Below, piece after piece: positions 46,988 to 59,822 of a stretch of 64,000 bases of DNA; the first letter of the stretch is position 1, and each line of letters starts with the position of its first letter. The notes beneath the pieces were generated by a model. The model worked only from the letters and a program-made list of their open reading frames with translations. It searched no databases and was not told the DNA's origin. The DNA is taken from assembly GCF_018143015.1 (NCBI RefSeq), contig NC_054758.1, positions 13,620,001 through 13,684,000 of the forward strand. Reading direction: 5' to 3'. The translations under genes were made by a program, and so were the position numbers. The DNA comes from Lytechinus variegatus. Taxonomy: Eukaryota; Echinodermata; Echinoidea; Temnopleuroida; Toxopneustidae.

Positions 46988-49900
46988 TCAAGATGCCGCT
47001 ATATTTCCTGCGTCCTTAGTTCTGCTCCTTGCTATCATTAGGTCCTCCATGTGTTTGATAGCCTGTTACACAAGAAAAGATTCATAAAAACACAAGTGAA
47101 CACATTTGCAAGCCAAGTGATAGGCCTACTTTCTTTCTAGGAGTTATGTTTTTAATACTTATAAATATGGTGTATTTGTTTGAAGGTTTTGGTGATTCAA
47201 ATAAATTTATGGATAGGGTTTATAGGGAGATATACTACAGGCCCCTACTACAGGGAATACTTTTCATTTCATTTCACTTTCCCTGCTCTCGCATCACAAT
47301 ATGTTACACTTTTTTGATGACTGCTACAAAAAATCTAATTTGTACAGCAATTATTAATGATAATTGTATAGAACGTACATGTAGTTGAAAGCTTTTCTCT
47401 GACAACCAGAATTGCAAATCAAATTTGAGAAGTAAGATTATTCCCTTTACAGAACTGGAAAAAAAATGTTGGGAACTCTGAGCAATAATAATCTCAGTAA
47501 TTTTAGCAATAATTACTGTATGTGTGTGTGTACCTTCTGAAAGAAGCAATCAATAAATCCAATTAACAAATCAATCAAATCAACAGATCAATCAATCAAT
47601 CAACAAGTCAACCATCATAACAATCAACCAATAAATCAAATTAATCAATCAACAAATCAATCAATCATTCAACAAATGAATCAATCAATACATCAAACTA
47701 AAAAATTAATCAATCAACAAATCAAATCAACAAATCATTCAACAAATCAATACATCAACAAATAAATCAATCAATAAATCAAATTAACAAATCAATCAAT
47801 CAATAAATCAACAAATCATTCAACATATCAATACATCAAGAAATAAATCAATCAATAAATCAAATTAACAAATCAATCAATCAACAAAGTTATCGATATT
47901 TCTATCAATCAGTTTATCAATCAGCCAACCAACCAACCAATCAATCAAAGCAATCAATTAATCAACTGACCAATATATCGATCATTCAATCAATTTTTAT
48001 TAATAATTAATTAACAAGGAATCAACAAACCAATCAATAAATCAACCAACCAATCAATCAATCAATCAACCAATCAAAGATTAAATCAAATAACAGGCAA
48101 AAAATCAATCAATTTATCAATCAAATCAATCAATCAATGAAATCAACTAATCAATCATTTAATCAAATTACAGACCAAGAAATCAATCAACATATCAATC
48201 AATCAAACAGACATTCAACCAACCAGCTAGTCAATGAACCAACCAAGCCTCACCCTTATTCCGTTCCTCTTGGCCGCACCTTGTAGAAAGAGTTCAACCA
48301 AATTACCCAAGGCACCAAACACCCTGACGTCAATGCCTCCTCTCTGAGACATCACTGTCCTGTAAAACAAAAAATAACCATACAAATTCAGACATTGATT
48401 TAAAGCCCTCTTCCACACACCTTCATTCTCCAATACGCAGGCAGAGCAAGTTCCTTTCCACCCTACATTGTTTGTTTATATTTTTTCTTTGAGGAATGAA
48501 TAGAAATAAAGAACGTATCTTTATAAGTCAGAGATTTTTCAAGTTTGTGTGGAAAACACTGATTTTGGTGTTTCAACATTGTCAAAATTCAATATTTAAA
48601 TATTCAGATTTTAGTGGGACATGTAACTACTGCAATAGAAAAAAGAGAAAAATATATACTTTCTCAAATTATTTAATGTGGTAAAGGGAGCGAATGGCAA
48701 GATGACTAAAAGCTTAATTTATCTATCGTCAATTTTATTCAAGGAAAAAATGGGGCTATTGTATGTATCTAAACAAAAAACATTCTCTTCTATTCATGTA
48801 GCCTTTTCTTGTCCATCCTCCCTTTCATTTCTGCTTATTTTTTATCACCTGAAAAACAAGGGGGAGGGGGTCTATGGAGTCCCCTTCCTGTGCCTTCATA
48901 CAATATGCCACTAAAATACTTTCTACACTGGCAAAAATTTCCTTAACACAGCGTGTACGCAAAAAAGTTGTCCCTCTGATATTCGGCTGAATCAATTAAT
49001 TCCAAAATTGAATGTCATTCTCAATTAAATGTATGGAGCTATTAAAAAAGCTTATCTCATGCCATAACTTTTAATTGAGAATACTACCACATTTTGGAAT
49101 TAATTCAGCCAGATGTCAGAGGGACATTTTTTGGGGGGACGTGCTGTAGGTGGGGCTAAATTGCCATTAAGCCTCGCCTCTAGTACAAGGTTAAGCTTAG
49201 CCAACTTTCTTTTTACACAGGGTTTTTGCAAAGAGAGCGAACCCCAACTGTAGTATGGGATTATTTGCCCTGCAAAATAGCAGGGTTATCCAAGCAATTG
49301 CAGTGCTAAGAAATGATAGTCTGGGGTTAAGATTGCTAGTGTAAAAAGAAAACCGGGCTAAGCCAAGGGCAGTGCTCGATGTATACCCTATGGGCAAAGG
49401 AGCCAGCACTGTCGTCCAATCAGAGATGAGCACTCATAAATGGCTACCACTGAAGAACGATTATGTTTGAGATAAGCAAGCATTTCCTTAGCCGGGGTTA
49501 GGCAGAAAGTCTGGAGTGTGTGAAAAGGAAACAAAAAAAAGGTATGGGGTTAAGAAAACCATGTGTAAAGAGCACATACATGTAATAAAAGTTCATGAGC
49601 TATCAAACTTCAATCTTACCAATGTCTAGAATCCTTGCTTCTCTGCAGTTCCGACTCCTCCCAAGCCTGGGCGTATTCATACCATGTTATATTCCTGCTC
49701 TTTATCGTCAGCGTCTCCTTCTTGTGGTCAAACCAGCATTCTTCGCCCAAGAGGATCGCATCTTTATTGAAAACCGGTATCTGTGAGGAAATGATGTAAT
49801 GAAATACCCTCCACTCTTAAAGCATGTCTTTAAAAACCTTTGATAAAGGGTCAATATTAATCATTATCATTAATTCGTTATCTAACTTTACATTTTTTTA

Positions 49901-52900
49901 ATGAAGTTGTCATCTATTTTCTTTCATCCATTGAATTTCTTTGTGAACATTTGAATTGTGATCTGTTTTACAATAAAAGTGCCCTCTATTTGGGCCCGTT
50001 GAGCATAAGTACAACTGTACAATCTTACAGTGACTGGATCAGAAAGCAGACTAAGAATATTTTTTTTTTTTTTTTTTTTTTTTAGAAATGGTTTATTTGA
50101 AGAAAAGAAATCATTCTCGGCCCAAAGGCCGAATTACAGATTTTCAGACAAATCAAAAATATACATGAAAATTACAACATAATTAGAAACGGGAATTAGA
50201 AACACAATTTGGGGGGAAAAAATCACATGCCTGGGGTGAATACATAAATATGTTATTGCCAAATCAGTCATCATTGTAATACAATCATTTCGTAAGCATT
50301 TACTATTTGATTCTTTATCATGATTAATCTAAAATTTGATTATTATTATTTTTATCATTATTATTAATATCATATTTAACTATCCTTTTATTATTCACAT
50401 TATCATCATAAAAAAATTAGTATTGCACATAGAGAAACATTGACACTTTGTATTACACTCATAAAAAAATAAATAAAAGATGTTCGTTCATAGTTTACCA
50501 CTGGTTTATATTGTTACGATGTGAGTAGTTATATGTCATAGTAACTTGAAAAGTAAGGCTATAATTGTGTAGGACGGCTAACAGATGTATTTGAATTCCG
50601 GAAGACTTGGTAATTAAAAAAAAAACTCTGTGAGAACTCATACATTAATTGATATATAGAGCGATTAGCAAACGTGCTATAATGCAGTTGATGAAAAAGA
50701 TTTAAACGACAGAGAGAGAAAAAAAATCTAAGCTCAGTTTGGTGTTGGAAAAGTAATTATCTAAAGGCAAAGTAAACAAAATCTTCACAAAAATTATGAG
50801 AATATTCAGTTACATAAAATTCAATAAGTCAATAAGGTAAGGGATGGCACTTTGTCGAAGTCGTTGAGTCCTACATTTCAATTGTTGCCTGACCCTACTG
50901 TTTCTTAGGGTTCTGCCGACATCCTTCGGCTTAGGGATCAGGTGTGATAGTCTTTCATTCTTTACCAGTTTCTGTGCAAAGGAAAGACATAAATCTTTCC
51001 TTCGATCTGCAAGAGACTTTAAGTGGAGTGATTCTAGTGCAGAGTCATATGATGTGAAGCGGGGACCTAGAATAATTCTTACAGTTCTCTTCTGAATTCG
51101 TTCTAGGGAGGCAATCTGTTGTTTCATGAGTCCGCCGTTCCACACAGGGCATGCATATTCCAGGAGGGGTCTTAAGTAACCAATGTAGATTGTACACAGA
51201 TCATCCACACAAAGACCGTGGCTCCTCAATATCCTGATCATGTACATTCTCCCATTCGCTTGCTGGAGCATGTAGTCTACATGACACTGCCACTTAAGAT
51301 CACTTTGAACTCTCACTCCAAGAACTTTAAAAGTGTCCAGAGTTTTCAATGACCGGCCATTAATTCTGAACACTGGGGGCTCAGGAGGCGACTTCATGAA
51401 ACATATTTGCATTGCTTCACATTTGACTGGGTTGAGGGTCATTCCGTTAAGGTGGGACCAATCTTGTAACTTCCGTAAGGCATTCACAGTGAGCTCCGGG
51501 GATTCATACACAAATCTTGTGTTAATGATACTCATATCATCTACATACTTCCAGTGTAATAGATGGATTTCTTTCACAAGCGTCGTTTCTGACAGCAAGG
51601 AACAGTATCGGCCCCAACAATGTTCCTTGAGGTACACCAGCGTGAAGTGTAGTCCAATCTGAGATAGAGCCCTTGTAGCGAACACACTGCTTCCGATTTG
51701 TTAGAAAATCCATGACCCATTGCACAAGATCAGGAGCTACTCCGTAGGCTATTAACTTCTGTAACGCTATGGTGTGATCAATTCGATCGAATGCCTTACT
51801 GAAGTCTGTTAGGATAAGGTCAGATACTGATTTACTTTTCTCTGCATGCAGATACAAAGTGTGCAACATATCTACGAGATAATGACACGTTGAAAGCCCT
51901 TTCATGTTCCCGTATTGTTTCCTGTCGAGATGAGGTGCTAGGCTTTTCAGGATCCACTTGACAACAAATCCTTCGAAGACCTTTACAAAGGAATCCGTCA
52001 GGGATATTGGCCTTAAATTATCAATCACTGCAGGGGTACTCTTAGGCACAGGTATTTCCACTGCCTTTTTCCACACTTCTGGTACGCAGCCTTCGGCTAG
52101 TGATGCAGAATATAATGTATATCTGAAAGCGTTTCGCTTATTTCACATGCGAATTCTTTTATGATACGAGGAGGCATCGAGTCAGGGCCAACTGCTTTGC
52201 TGACATTTATTTTCTTCAGCTGCCTAAACACTTCCCATGGTTCGATTCGTGGAGGAGGTGACGGTGAAGGTAGGTATGAGGGCAGATCTTCCCTTTTCAT
52301 AGGAGGAACGTCCCTGGCGGTTGAAGTGAACGTTTCATTGATCTTATCAGCAATCTGCTTATTGTCGTCAACTCCTGGAACTCGAATGCTAGTATTACTT
52401 GACCCCGTATTTGTCATAACTTTAATCGGCTTATACCATTCTGCAGGGTTTGACTTCTTGTGGACTTTGATTCTCTCAACATAGTGATCCTGTTTAGCTT
52501 TCTTGATCTCTCTGCTGACACGGTTCCCAATAGCTTTAGACACAGCTATGTCATTATTGTGGAAAGCTCGCTGACGGTCCTGGATTAGTGCTTTAATGCA
52601 GGAGTCATCCAGGGTTTATCACAGCTGTGCATCTTTACAACTCGTGTCGGTAAGAAACGATCGATCATACCATTCATCATTTTGTAGAACAATTTAGTCT
52701 TTTCATTGACAGATGATGTCTCGAGGACCGGAGACCAATCACAGCCCGTGATAAAAGATCTAAATTCTCGTAGTCTTGAATCTGGCAATGGTCTTGTGAT
52801 TCTCTTCACTACTTTATTATGATGGTTACATGGTATGCTAGGTGTCCAGAGAATAGCATTGTGATCACTTGCACCAAGAGGGCATGTGATCAGCGGTTCT

Positions 52901-55900
52901 TGGTATTGGACAGAAAAAATCGTTATGATTTTGTCCAAGGTTCTGTCTTCTCTTGTTGGTTTATTCACCACCTGCTTGAATCTTCTATCCCGCACGAGTG
53001 GGGACAAGTCTAGTTGGTTAAAGTCTCCCATCACAGCAACACCAGCATCAGGATAACTGCTGAGGATCTGGTCTATGGTATCCTGAAGATGATCAACCAA
53101 GGTGTTAGCAAAGGGGCTGTTAGGTGGATAGTAGACAACAGCTACAACAATTTGAGAGATCGAGCGTGGGAGCCGTTCTGGTCTGATTTTCACCCAAAGG
53201 ACTTCCAGATCATTAGGCACATATCCAGAAGTTTTCACAGCCGTTCTATTCTTAAAAAGTATTAAAACAAAATATATGAAGAATTTTGTTTTTTTGCTGA
53301 GATGCTGATCAAAATAATTTTTAATCATCACAAATTTTTTTTATAATATATATACAAATCATTATTATCTTGTACTAGTTTGCTATGGTGACATGGTCTT
53401 TTGGGAGATTTGTTGAATCTTAAAAAAAATACTCGGATCTACTTGCTCACCCTTTTGAGGATTGATGGCATAATATTCCTGCAGACCATCACTCTCTTCC
53501 AGTACTCCACGTCATCCTTCCTATCTGGAATAAAAGAGATCCACAGGCAAACGTAAGAAAGAAAATACTTCATTTTGTTATTTCCAGGGGAATGATTGGA
53601 TTTTGCATGAGAGTGGATTGATCACCTTTTTGGTGCTTGGTTGTAATAATAATAATAATCCGCATTTATATAGCGCTTAATACATCTCTAAGTGCTTTAC
53701 AGACATATTATTATATTATATATATTTATATCTATATATATATTATAGAAGTTATACAAGCAAGCACCATAAAGGAGAAAAGGAAAGGGATAAAGTGTAT
53801 GATATGATGCTAAAAATCAGTTTATTTTTTATGTCAAAAATCTATCACAGAGTATTTTCATGAAATTAAACCTATAATGTAATTACCCCTAAGCGGGACC
53901 CGTGGAAAATCCATGGGTCCTGCTAGTTACAAAAATATTACCTGAGGATAGAATTTGCAAATCAAGGTGTATGAAAACCTGCCTGAGGTTTTTTGTAAAC
54001 AGTTCATTCATGGGACTATTTTAATATTTCAAACTATTCTATTCCATATTCTATTCTAATATTCAAATGAAACAAGTATTCCTTTCACTTGGATTGGTAT
54101 GGCTCACCTTAAAATCAGATGTAATCTTATTCTTTGACAGTGAAGAAGTTCAAACACTGTCTCATGTTTATATTCATAACATAAGTATCAGAATAAATTT
54201 ACACAAAGAATGTTGATGAAAACAATGTAATGGTATAGTTGTTATTAGAACTCTTATCTTTCAAGCTGAAGAACATGTATTCAGTTCCAGGCGAAAGCGT
54301 GATTTTCTTATTTTAACAACAAAAACACCCAAATAGTGCTGCACTCTATCCAGGTGAGGTAAATGGGTACTGGCAGGAAATAATTCATCAAAAAGCTGTG
54401 AGCACCAGAATCAGTATACAAGTTTAGCCGGGTTATATAGCCTGAGTGCCTTGAGCTGAGCACATAGCAAGGCAGACACTTGCGCTATATCTAATCCTAT
54501 TATTTCATTTTTTATCTTATTTCAAAAATACTGAAAAGTGGTTATACATGAAGGTAACAAACATCAACAATATCAACTCTATTATCTGACCTTCAAATAA
54601 AACTCTAGATTAATATTTCAGAATCCAAATTACAGAATTTGGCCCTTCATTTTTAACCCCCCCCCAAACAAAAAAAAAAACAGATTTCTAGCTACAGAAT
54701 TTGGCCATTCCAATGTTTGAAAAAAGGAGAGATTTCAAGCGATGTTTCAAAGCTTGTGTTAAAACCAAAATATCTCATATCTTAAAACAACAAAAACTTT
54801 GGCTATTGCTTCTCTCAGTTTTGTAGGCACACTTACCATAGAGTGTATATAACCTACATGTATGTAGCCAAAGTTTCTTTGAATTGTGTTTACTTAAACT
54901 TCAAACAGACCCAATTGGACTTTGACATTGAATGAACCACATTAGATTAAGCTTATCATCAAAGTTATCATTAAGAATCAATCTTTTTGTTGTTTAAATG
55001 TACATTCTTCTTCCTCTTCTTCTTCTTTGTTTGGTTTGGCTGGCAACCAGTCAAGAGATTACTATTTTTGCCGCTGCTTTTTGGTGCTTTTTTTCTTTGA
55101 AAGAATTAGTTTTGTTGCTTACCATGACGATATTCCTCTAGTCTTACTTCCAGGACATCCATCTTTTTGTTAGGATACTACAAGACAGAGATAAACACAA
55201 TGCAAGATAAAATCCATTATCAAAGAAATTTTCACGCAGAAAGATTGCAAGTGCTTCTTCTATGAGAATTATACTCAACAGTACGGCACAATTTTAGCTG
55301 TAAATTTCTTATTACACAATGTACATGTACTTAAAAAATGAGAGTTTCTCATGATTTTGTAGGATTTAAAATGGAGATAGATACAAACAGTGGATAGACT
55401 TGTTTGTTTAATTAAAGTGATGCCTTGTTTTAGTTTTGTGTGTTTTAATAGGCAATTTGTTCTTTAAAAGTTGTGAAAACTCACAATGTGAGATAAGACA
55501 CATGCCTAGCTACTACCGGGAGACATAAGCTCATGCATGCTCACATATCACAAGCTTGTTCATTGAATAAGTGATGCTCACTACTTGCACTTGTTCACTG
55601 CAACCATCCTGCATGTGGAGAATCTACAGGTAGGACTATGGTATGCCAGTGCTGCACATAGCACACACTTTAAAAAATCATTAAAATATCACTTTTGTGA
55701 CCAAACTTACTAATTTCCAAACAGTTGCAATTTATTTTTCATTAGTAACTTGGGAATAATTTTTGTATTCACCAGAGCGCTCAAAAACTTGACTTTGGGG
55801 CATATTTTTGTGTATGCCCTCTATTGGTGGAAAGTAATATGGCAAGAAAACTTTCATTTTTCAATCTCTATTTTTAATCAAAAACATAATTGAAAGAATC

Positions 55901-57694
55901 AAATTTACATAAGAGCCAAATCATATGATGAACAGCTGTATTGGAAACTGACATTGTAAGAAAATCAAGCATTTGTCCGATAGAAAAGAGAAAATAAGCC
56001 AAAATTGCCACCCTTTATTTTGCCATAGTCACTGAGAATAAGGTTATATCATAACCTTGTTCATTGAATGAGTGCATGAGGGTTGTGAAGGAGAACTGAG
56101 TACAATTAAACTCCTGCATTAAAAAAAATCCTAGTTATGCTGGACAAAGTACAGTAGGCCTAGTAATTAATAAATCAATCAAATAAGTTTAATTGATCTA
56201 AAAATAAAAGTAGAGAGTCAAAAGGGGCCTAAGCTTTCGATCCTAGCAGAATCTTCGTCGGAGGCAAAATGACAAATATAAAGTGGAACAACCATAATAT
56301 AGACCACAGACATTCAACAGCAACACTAGAAACAAGGAGACAAAAGGGGCATTAGTGAGAAGAGATGACCAATCAGGTTAATGAAGGGGATGAAAGAAAA
56401 GGAGTAGGCAGACACTTGATAAAGGGAAGTTAGTGTAAAGGCCAATGAAAGACCTCAAGCCAAGAGGGATAAAGATATGAGGCAGGCAACATCAAACAGG
56501 ATCTGGAACAAAACTGTGATAGAGTGTATGAGGAAGAGATGAATAACAAGAGAATTAGTGAGAGGTGGGTCAAACAGGTAACAAAGAAAGGCATATTAAA
56601 CAGTAGACCAAAAGCTTCGGTCTCTGTTTTGTTGGTTGTTCAGCTGAACTTCGTTGGCTTCACTCACCAAATGCAGAGACCGAAGTTCTAGCGCGATCTG
56701 TACAGGGGACTCAATGGCCATATGTTTATGTACTTAAGATCGGATAAAACGGGGAAGTGAATTTGCGCGACAGCCGAGGTAAGTCACTGTTTTTGTTCCT
56801 TTTAACTTCATTTTTCTCCGTTTTTTGGCAATTGATGCCAAGAGGGAATATAAATTAGCACTCTGGTCACTATAATTTTCGAAATTTTTATTCATTAAAG
56901 ACAAAAATTGAAAAGCCCCGACGGGGGGATTTTGCATTGCAAGTCCCCTAATGGTGGCTGCACGATAGCGAGCCGTCTGTGTACGAGGAGAATAAAAAAA
57001 AAATGTTAAAAAACTCCTCGAAACAGACGGCTGCCAGCTGTCTAATTAAACAGGTGCATAAGAGGAGGGGGAGGGAAAGAATGGGGAACAACTGATGTGC
57101 AAAAGACAAATAAATGTGTACATGATAAACTAAGAGAATGTAAGTATATCTGTAAGTATATAAGTATATAAATATATCCAAAAAGGGAATGTATATGAAA
57201 AAATATATACATATGGTGTAACTGATATTGTAATCCGCTGGGTTTGAGGGGAAAAAACATAAGACTATATAGGGGCCTACCGGTAGTAGAAGAAAAAAAA
57301 GGAAGCAAATAAAAAAAAATAAAAATAAAATACAGTTTATTGAGGGTATTCCTAACTAAGCTTTAAAGTTAACAGAAAGTATCTCTTAGACTTAACTCAA
57401 CTGGTCAGATCGTATATTTACTCGAAGATTTTTTAAACTGAAACTTGTGTCAAGACTCAATTCGAACAAATATAATATTTCAATGAAATGAAATGTGCGC
57501 TGGCATGACTCATTGACTGGCGTTGATTGGGGTTTTTTTTATTTTTTGCTGATTGATGGAATTTTGAAGCAAGACTGGGTAAGAAACTAAGATTCATAAT
57601 TGACCAACTCAAAACCTACCTTAGTTAAATGAGTGTGGATCACAAGATCCAGTGGAAATTTGTAGACATGATTCAGGACCACCTCGAACACCAT
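46988..57694 (-). CDS. prelid2: PRELI domain-containing protein 2-like, six exons, complete
   Basis: PRELI/MSF1 proteins shuttle phospholipids such as phosphatidic acid across the mitochondrial intermembrane space, usually with a TRIAP1-like partner; the PRELID2 substrate is not established. Exons in transcript order: 57694-57620, 55177-55123, 53524-53451, 49780-49620, 48359-48254, 47062-46988. All introns are GT-AG on the minus strand and phases (0,1,0,2,0) agree at every junction. The product has 181 residues (human PRELID2: about 189). Matches recalled from human PRELID2: N-terminal VYKFPLDLV, then YPNKKMDVLEVRLEE, a central VCRNIMPSILKR / LGEECWF / SRNITWYEYA run, W...QRGGIDV, and C-terminal helix GAAKRNGIRAIKHMEDLM. 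No presequence is visible, as is usual for the family. Intron 3 holds a same-strand LINE and intron 5 an ATCA microsatellite next to exon 5. Confidence 0.9.
47540..48245. repeat. Degenerate (ATCA)n microsatellite in PRELID2 intron 5
   Basis: About 700 bp of AATCAATCAAC-type tetranucleotide repeats with interruptions, ending about 10 bp from the exon 5 donor (48253). It makes up more than half of the 1.19 kb intron. Confidence 0.95.
48949..49145. mobile_element. MITE family K, ~197 bp
   Basis: CAGCGTGTACGC...GTCCCTCTGAtattcGGCTGAAT at the left, and its inverse ATTCAGCCAGATGTCAGAGG...GGACGTGCTG at the right. Non-coding, in PRELID2 intron 4. Confidence 0.8.
49193..49364. mobile_element. Short inverted-repeat element, ~172 bp
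   Basis: AGCTTAGCCAACTTTCTTTT and its partner AAAAGAAAACCGGGCTAAGC are imperfect inverted ends of about 25 bp. It lies directly beside MITE K. Confidence 0.6.
50060..53262 (-). mobile_element. APE-type non-LTR retrotransposon (LINE), 5'-truncated, in PRELID2 intron 3
   Basis: On the minus strand: endonuclease C-terminal part (AVMGDFNQLDLS near 53040; LGASDHNAILW near 52860), reverse transcriptase with motif A FSKAFDRIDH (near 51790), motif B GVPQGTLLGPILFL (near 51630) and motif C YVDDMS (near 51535), then a C-terminal domain ending near 50810, a 3' UTR and a poly(A) tail (T-run 50060-50082). The start of the endonuclease is missing; homology begins near 53262. The frame shifts at least three times (near 52590, 52090 and 51600), so it is dead. 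It fits the Jockey superfamily, perhaps the CR1/L2 side; the exact clade is unsure. AAGAAT-plus-T-run sequences on both sides could be an imperfect target duplication. Confidence 0.93.
53645..53712. repeat. SINE-type 3' tail sequence
   Basis: AATAATAATAATCCGCATTT then ATATAGCGCTTAATACATCT and AAGTGCTTTACA resemble the widespread ATTTATATAGCGCTT tail of invertebrate SINE/LINE families. No head is visible. Confidence 0.45.
54240..54500 (+). mobile_element. SINE fragment related to 35300-35610
   Basis: CCAGGTGAGGTAAATGGGTA and TGGCAGGAAATAATTC match the body of the minus-strand SINE in transaldolase intron 8. The tRNA-like head is degraded. It lies in PRELID2 intron 2. Confidence 0.55.
56215..56700 (-). 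other. Penelope/retrozyme-like remnant with hammerhead-like core
   Basis: Read on the minus strand, CCGACGAAGATTCTGCTAGG then ATCGAAAGC (56265-56234) resembles a hammerhead ribozyme core: a near-CUGANGA box, a 5-bp stem II with pentaloop (GATTC-TGCTA-GGATC) and GAAA. The conserved U4 position is C, so activity is unlikely. A second hairpin, CTTCGGTCTCTG / CAGAGACCGAAG, lies at 56614-56686. Penelope-like elements carry such ribozymes (family knowledge). Assignment is tentative. Confidence 0.3.
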
Positions 57695-58184
57695 TCTCTT
57701 CCCGATTCCAACAATCACAATATCGCCCAGCGGGAATCACACGGTACCGTGGTATGCGATCACGCCGAAACCTCGGGATCGCGACAGGACAAGATGGGTG
57801 GTTCCCTCGGCTCTCCAAGGCCAAGACCAAGCGCAGGACAGCTCGATCGACAGGCGGGAACGGAAACTAAACGGGCGGAAGCAAGTCAATGAGGCAAGGT
57901 CACTTCTTCAAAGAATATCTCTTATCACTCCTTCTTAACCTTTAAACAAGAACATGGCTGTTACTACCTCCTGATACTTGATTTCTTCAGGTAAATCTCC
58001 TCAAATCAATTAACGTTCCGGTCGGCGCGGCGTCTGCTGCATATGTACCTTGCGCTAGATTATTGTGTTATGGAACGCCAAAATTACTGTGTACGGTACT
58101 TTTTTGGGGGGTATATACTTAATCATGTACATGTATTTAATCATAACACCATTATTCCTAGAGGGATTTTAATCATAGGTTCAT
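57695..58184. promoter_or_regulatory. Upstream region of PRELID2, relatively GC-rich to about 57890
   Basis: The 200 bp upstream of the PRELID2 start are markedly richer in CG dinucleotides than the surroundings and free of repeats, as expected for a CpG-rich promoter/5' UTR. Open frames on both strands here have no family resemblance and lack splice support, so they are not called as genes. No TATA box is obvious. Confidence 0.4.
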
Positions 58185-58684
58185 TTAGCGGTCAAGTCCA
58201 CCACAGAAAATTGTTCATTTGAATTGATTTAGAAAAATCAAGCAAGTATAACGCTGAAAATTTCATAAAAATCGGATGTAAATTAAGAAATTTGTGACAT
58301 TTTTCAGTTTCGCTTATTTTTTACAAAACAGAGTATGTACAACTCATTGATATCCAAATGAGAGAGTCGATGATGTCCCTTACTCATATTTCTTTAATTT
58401 GTTTTTTATTGTTTGAAAAATACAATATTTATTTTTTTACAGATTCGGCAACATAAGGACCCGCCAATTTATTGATTTAACCATATCCATAAAATGTTAA
58501 AATAATGGTAAGTCCAGGAGTTCAGAGAGGAATACAATTTTGTTTCACATGACCATGAGGGGAAAATTAGAATTTTTCATAATTATATCATATATTAATG
58601 AAATACATAAGTAGTGAGTGGGTGGCGTCATCCGTCTGCTCATTTGCATAGCAACCAGGATGTGCATAAAACTGTGCTGTTAAA

Positions 58685-59199
58685 TTAAAGGGGAAGTTCA
58701 CCCTGCATGAAGAAAACTTTGTTGTAAAAATAGCAGAAAATATAATAAAAAATATTGGTGAAGGTTTAAGGAAAATCCGTTAAAGATTAAAGAAAGTTAT
58801 TAGAGTTCAAAGTTTTGTATTTGTGACGTCATAAACGAGCAGCTGCCCCATGTTATGTAATATAAAATGCATGAATTTCAAAGTTTGTATGGTTCCTGAT
58901 GACTTAATTTTGTTTTCTATTCATGATCGGGTGTGAAATGATTTGTCTATTGATATACAAAAGGTACTGTGTGAAAACCATTTACAATTTTCTGAGAAAA
59001 TGAGATTTCATTGATTTTTTACCATTCGCTATGTAGGAATGCGGCTCGCATAATTATGACGTCACAAATCAAGTAATTCAAATTCTAAAAACTTTTTAAT
59101 TCTTTGATGAATTTTTTTTTTCAAACCTTAGCAGTATTTTTATTATTTTTTCTACTATATTTACAATAAACTTTTTGTCAGGGTGAACTTCCCCTTTAA
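58685..59199. mobile_element. MITE family A, copy 1, inserted in family B
   Basis: TTAAAGGGGAAGTTCACCCT and AGGGTGAACTTCCCCTTTAA ends. The interior is imperfectly palindromic, with TGACGTCATAAACGAGCAGC / GCATAATTATGACGTCA around ATTCATGATCGGGTGTGAAA. Non-coding. Confidence 0.9.
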
Positions 59200-59238
59200 G
59201 CGAAACTTTAAATGTCATAACTTTCTTATTTTACATCA

Positions 59239-59416
59239 GGGGAGTGTTTCATGAAAGGACTTGTCGGACGTTTTATTCGACAAGACCCTGATCAGTGGAC
59301 AAGACCCATCTTATCCGACTGTTACTATAGTAACAGTGCCTCTCAGCCAATCAGAATCAAGGAAAGGTGTCAGATCTGACAACTTGTCAGACAAAAATGT
59401 TGATGAAACTGTCCCC
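59239..59416. mobile_element. MITE family C, copy 3, inserted in family B
   Basis: GGGGAGTGTTTCATGAAAGG to ATGTTGATGAAACTGTCCCC, with TTACTATAGTAACAGTGCCT and GTCAGATCTGACAAC inside. A CAG on each side is compatible with a 3-bp target duplication. Confidence 0.85.
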
Positions 59417-59584
59417 AGATTTTGATGAAATTTTCACTGTCGTACTTGTTGGGTTTTTCTCTTCTTATCTTCTTCAAATCAACTTTTTTGTTGGGGTGGA
59501 CTTGTCCTTTTATTAACGCAAACATATATTGCCAGGGTGAGCTTCCCCTTTTATTTCAAAAGCCGAGAACCACGCCCACTTATA

Positions 59585-59770
59585 CTAGTCTGAAAATAGT
59601 CTGCAGGCACAGACCCTGATTGAAACTTTGATCAACAAAATGTGTCTCCACGCAAAGACTAGCACATATTCTAGGGCCTTCAGTACACAAGACATATAAT
59701 AGAACTGGGCTGCAAGATCAGACCCTTAACTCGAGTGAAGCGTTTGCACAGCAGTCTCTGCAAGCACAAT
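59585..59770. repeat. Dispersed repeat (GTCTGCAGGCACAGACCCTG family)
   Basis: GCAGGCACAGACCCTGATTG and AACTTTGATCAACAAA recur inverted at 40930-40990, and a diverged relative is at 31070-31250 with CCCTGATAGTACTTTGATCA and TTTGCACAGCA. Class unknown. Confidence 0.6.
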
Positions 59771-59822
59771 TAATTATCGAATGTCTATTTAGAGTGAACT
59801 AGATGCCAAAACTCTATGTCAC

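Larger units (their letters stand above)
58185..59512. mobile_element. MITE family B, host of two nested insertions
   Basis: Left end TTTAGCGGTCAAGTCCACCA and right end TTGGGGTGGACTTGTCCTTT match the B termini at 34588-34715. The AAATTTCATAAAAATCGGAT motif is on the left and GATTTTGATGAAATTTTCAC on the right. Between them lie a complete family A element (58685-59199) and a complete family C element (59239-59416). Confidence 0.85.

Noticed and set aside
47540-48245. CRISPR-like array because of regularly spaced similar units
   Set aside because: Continuous ATCA tetranucleotide repeat without spacers, in a eukaryotic intron.
57621-57892. Overlapping open frames of 60-90 codons on both strands near the PRELID2 first exon
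   Set aside because: GC-rich promoter DNA stays open by chance. Only the minus-strand frame ending at 57620 has a splice donor and family resemblance.
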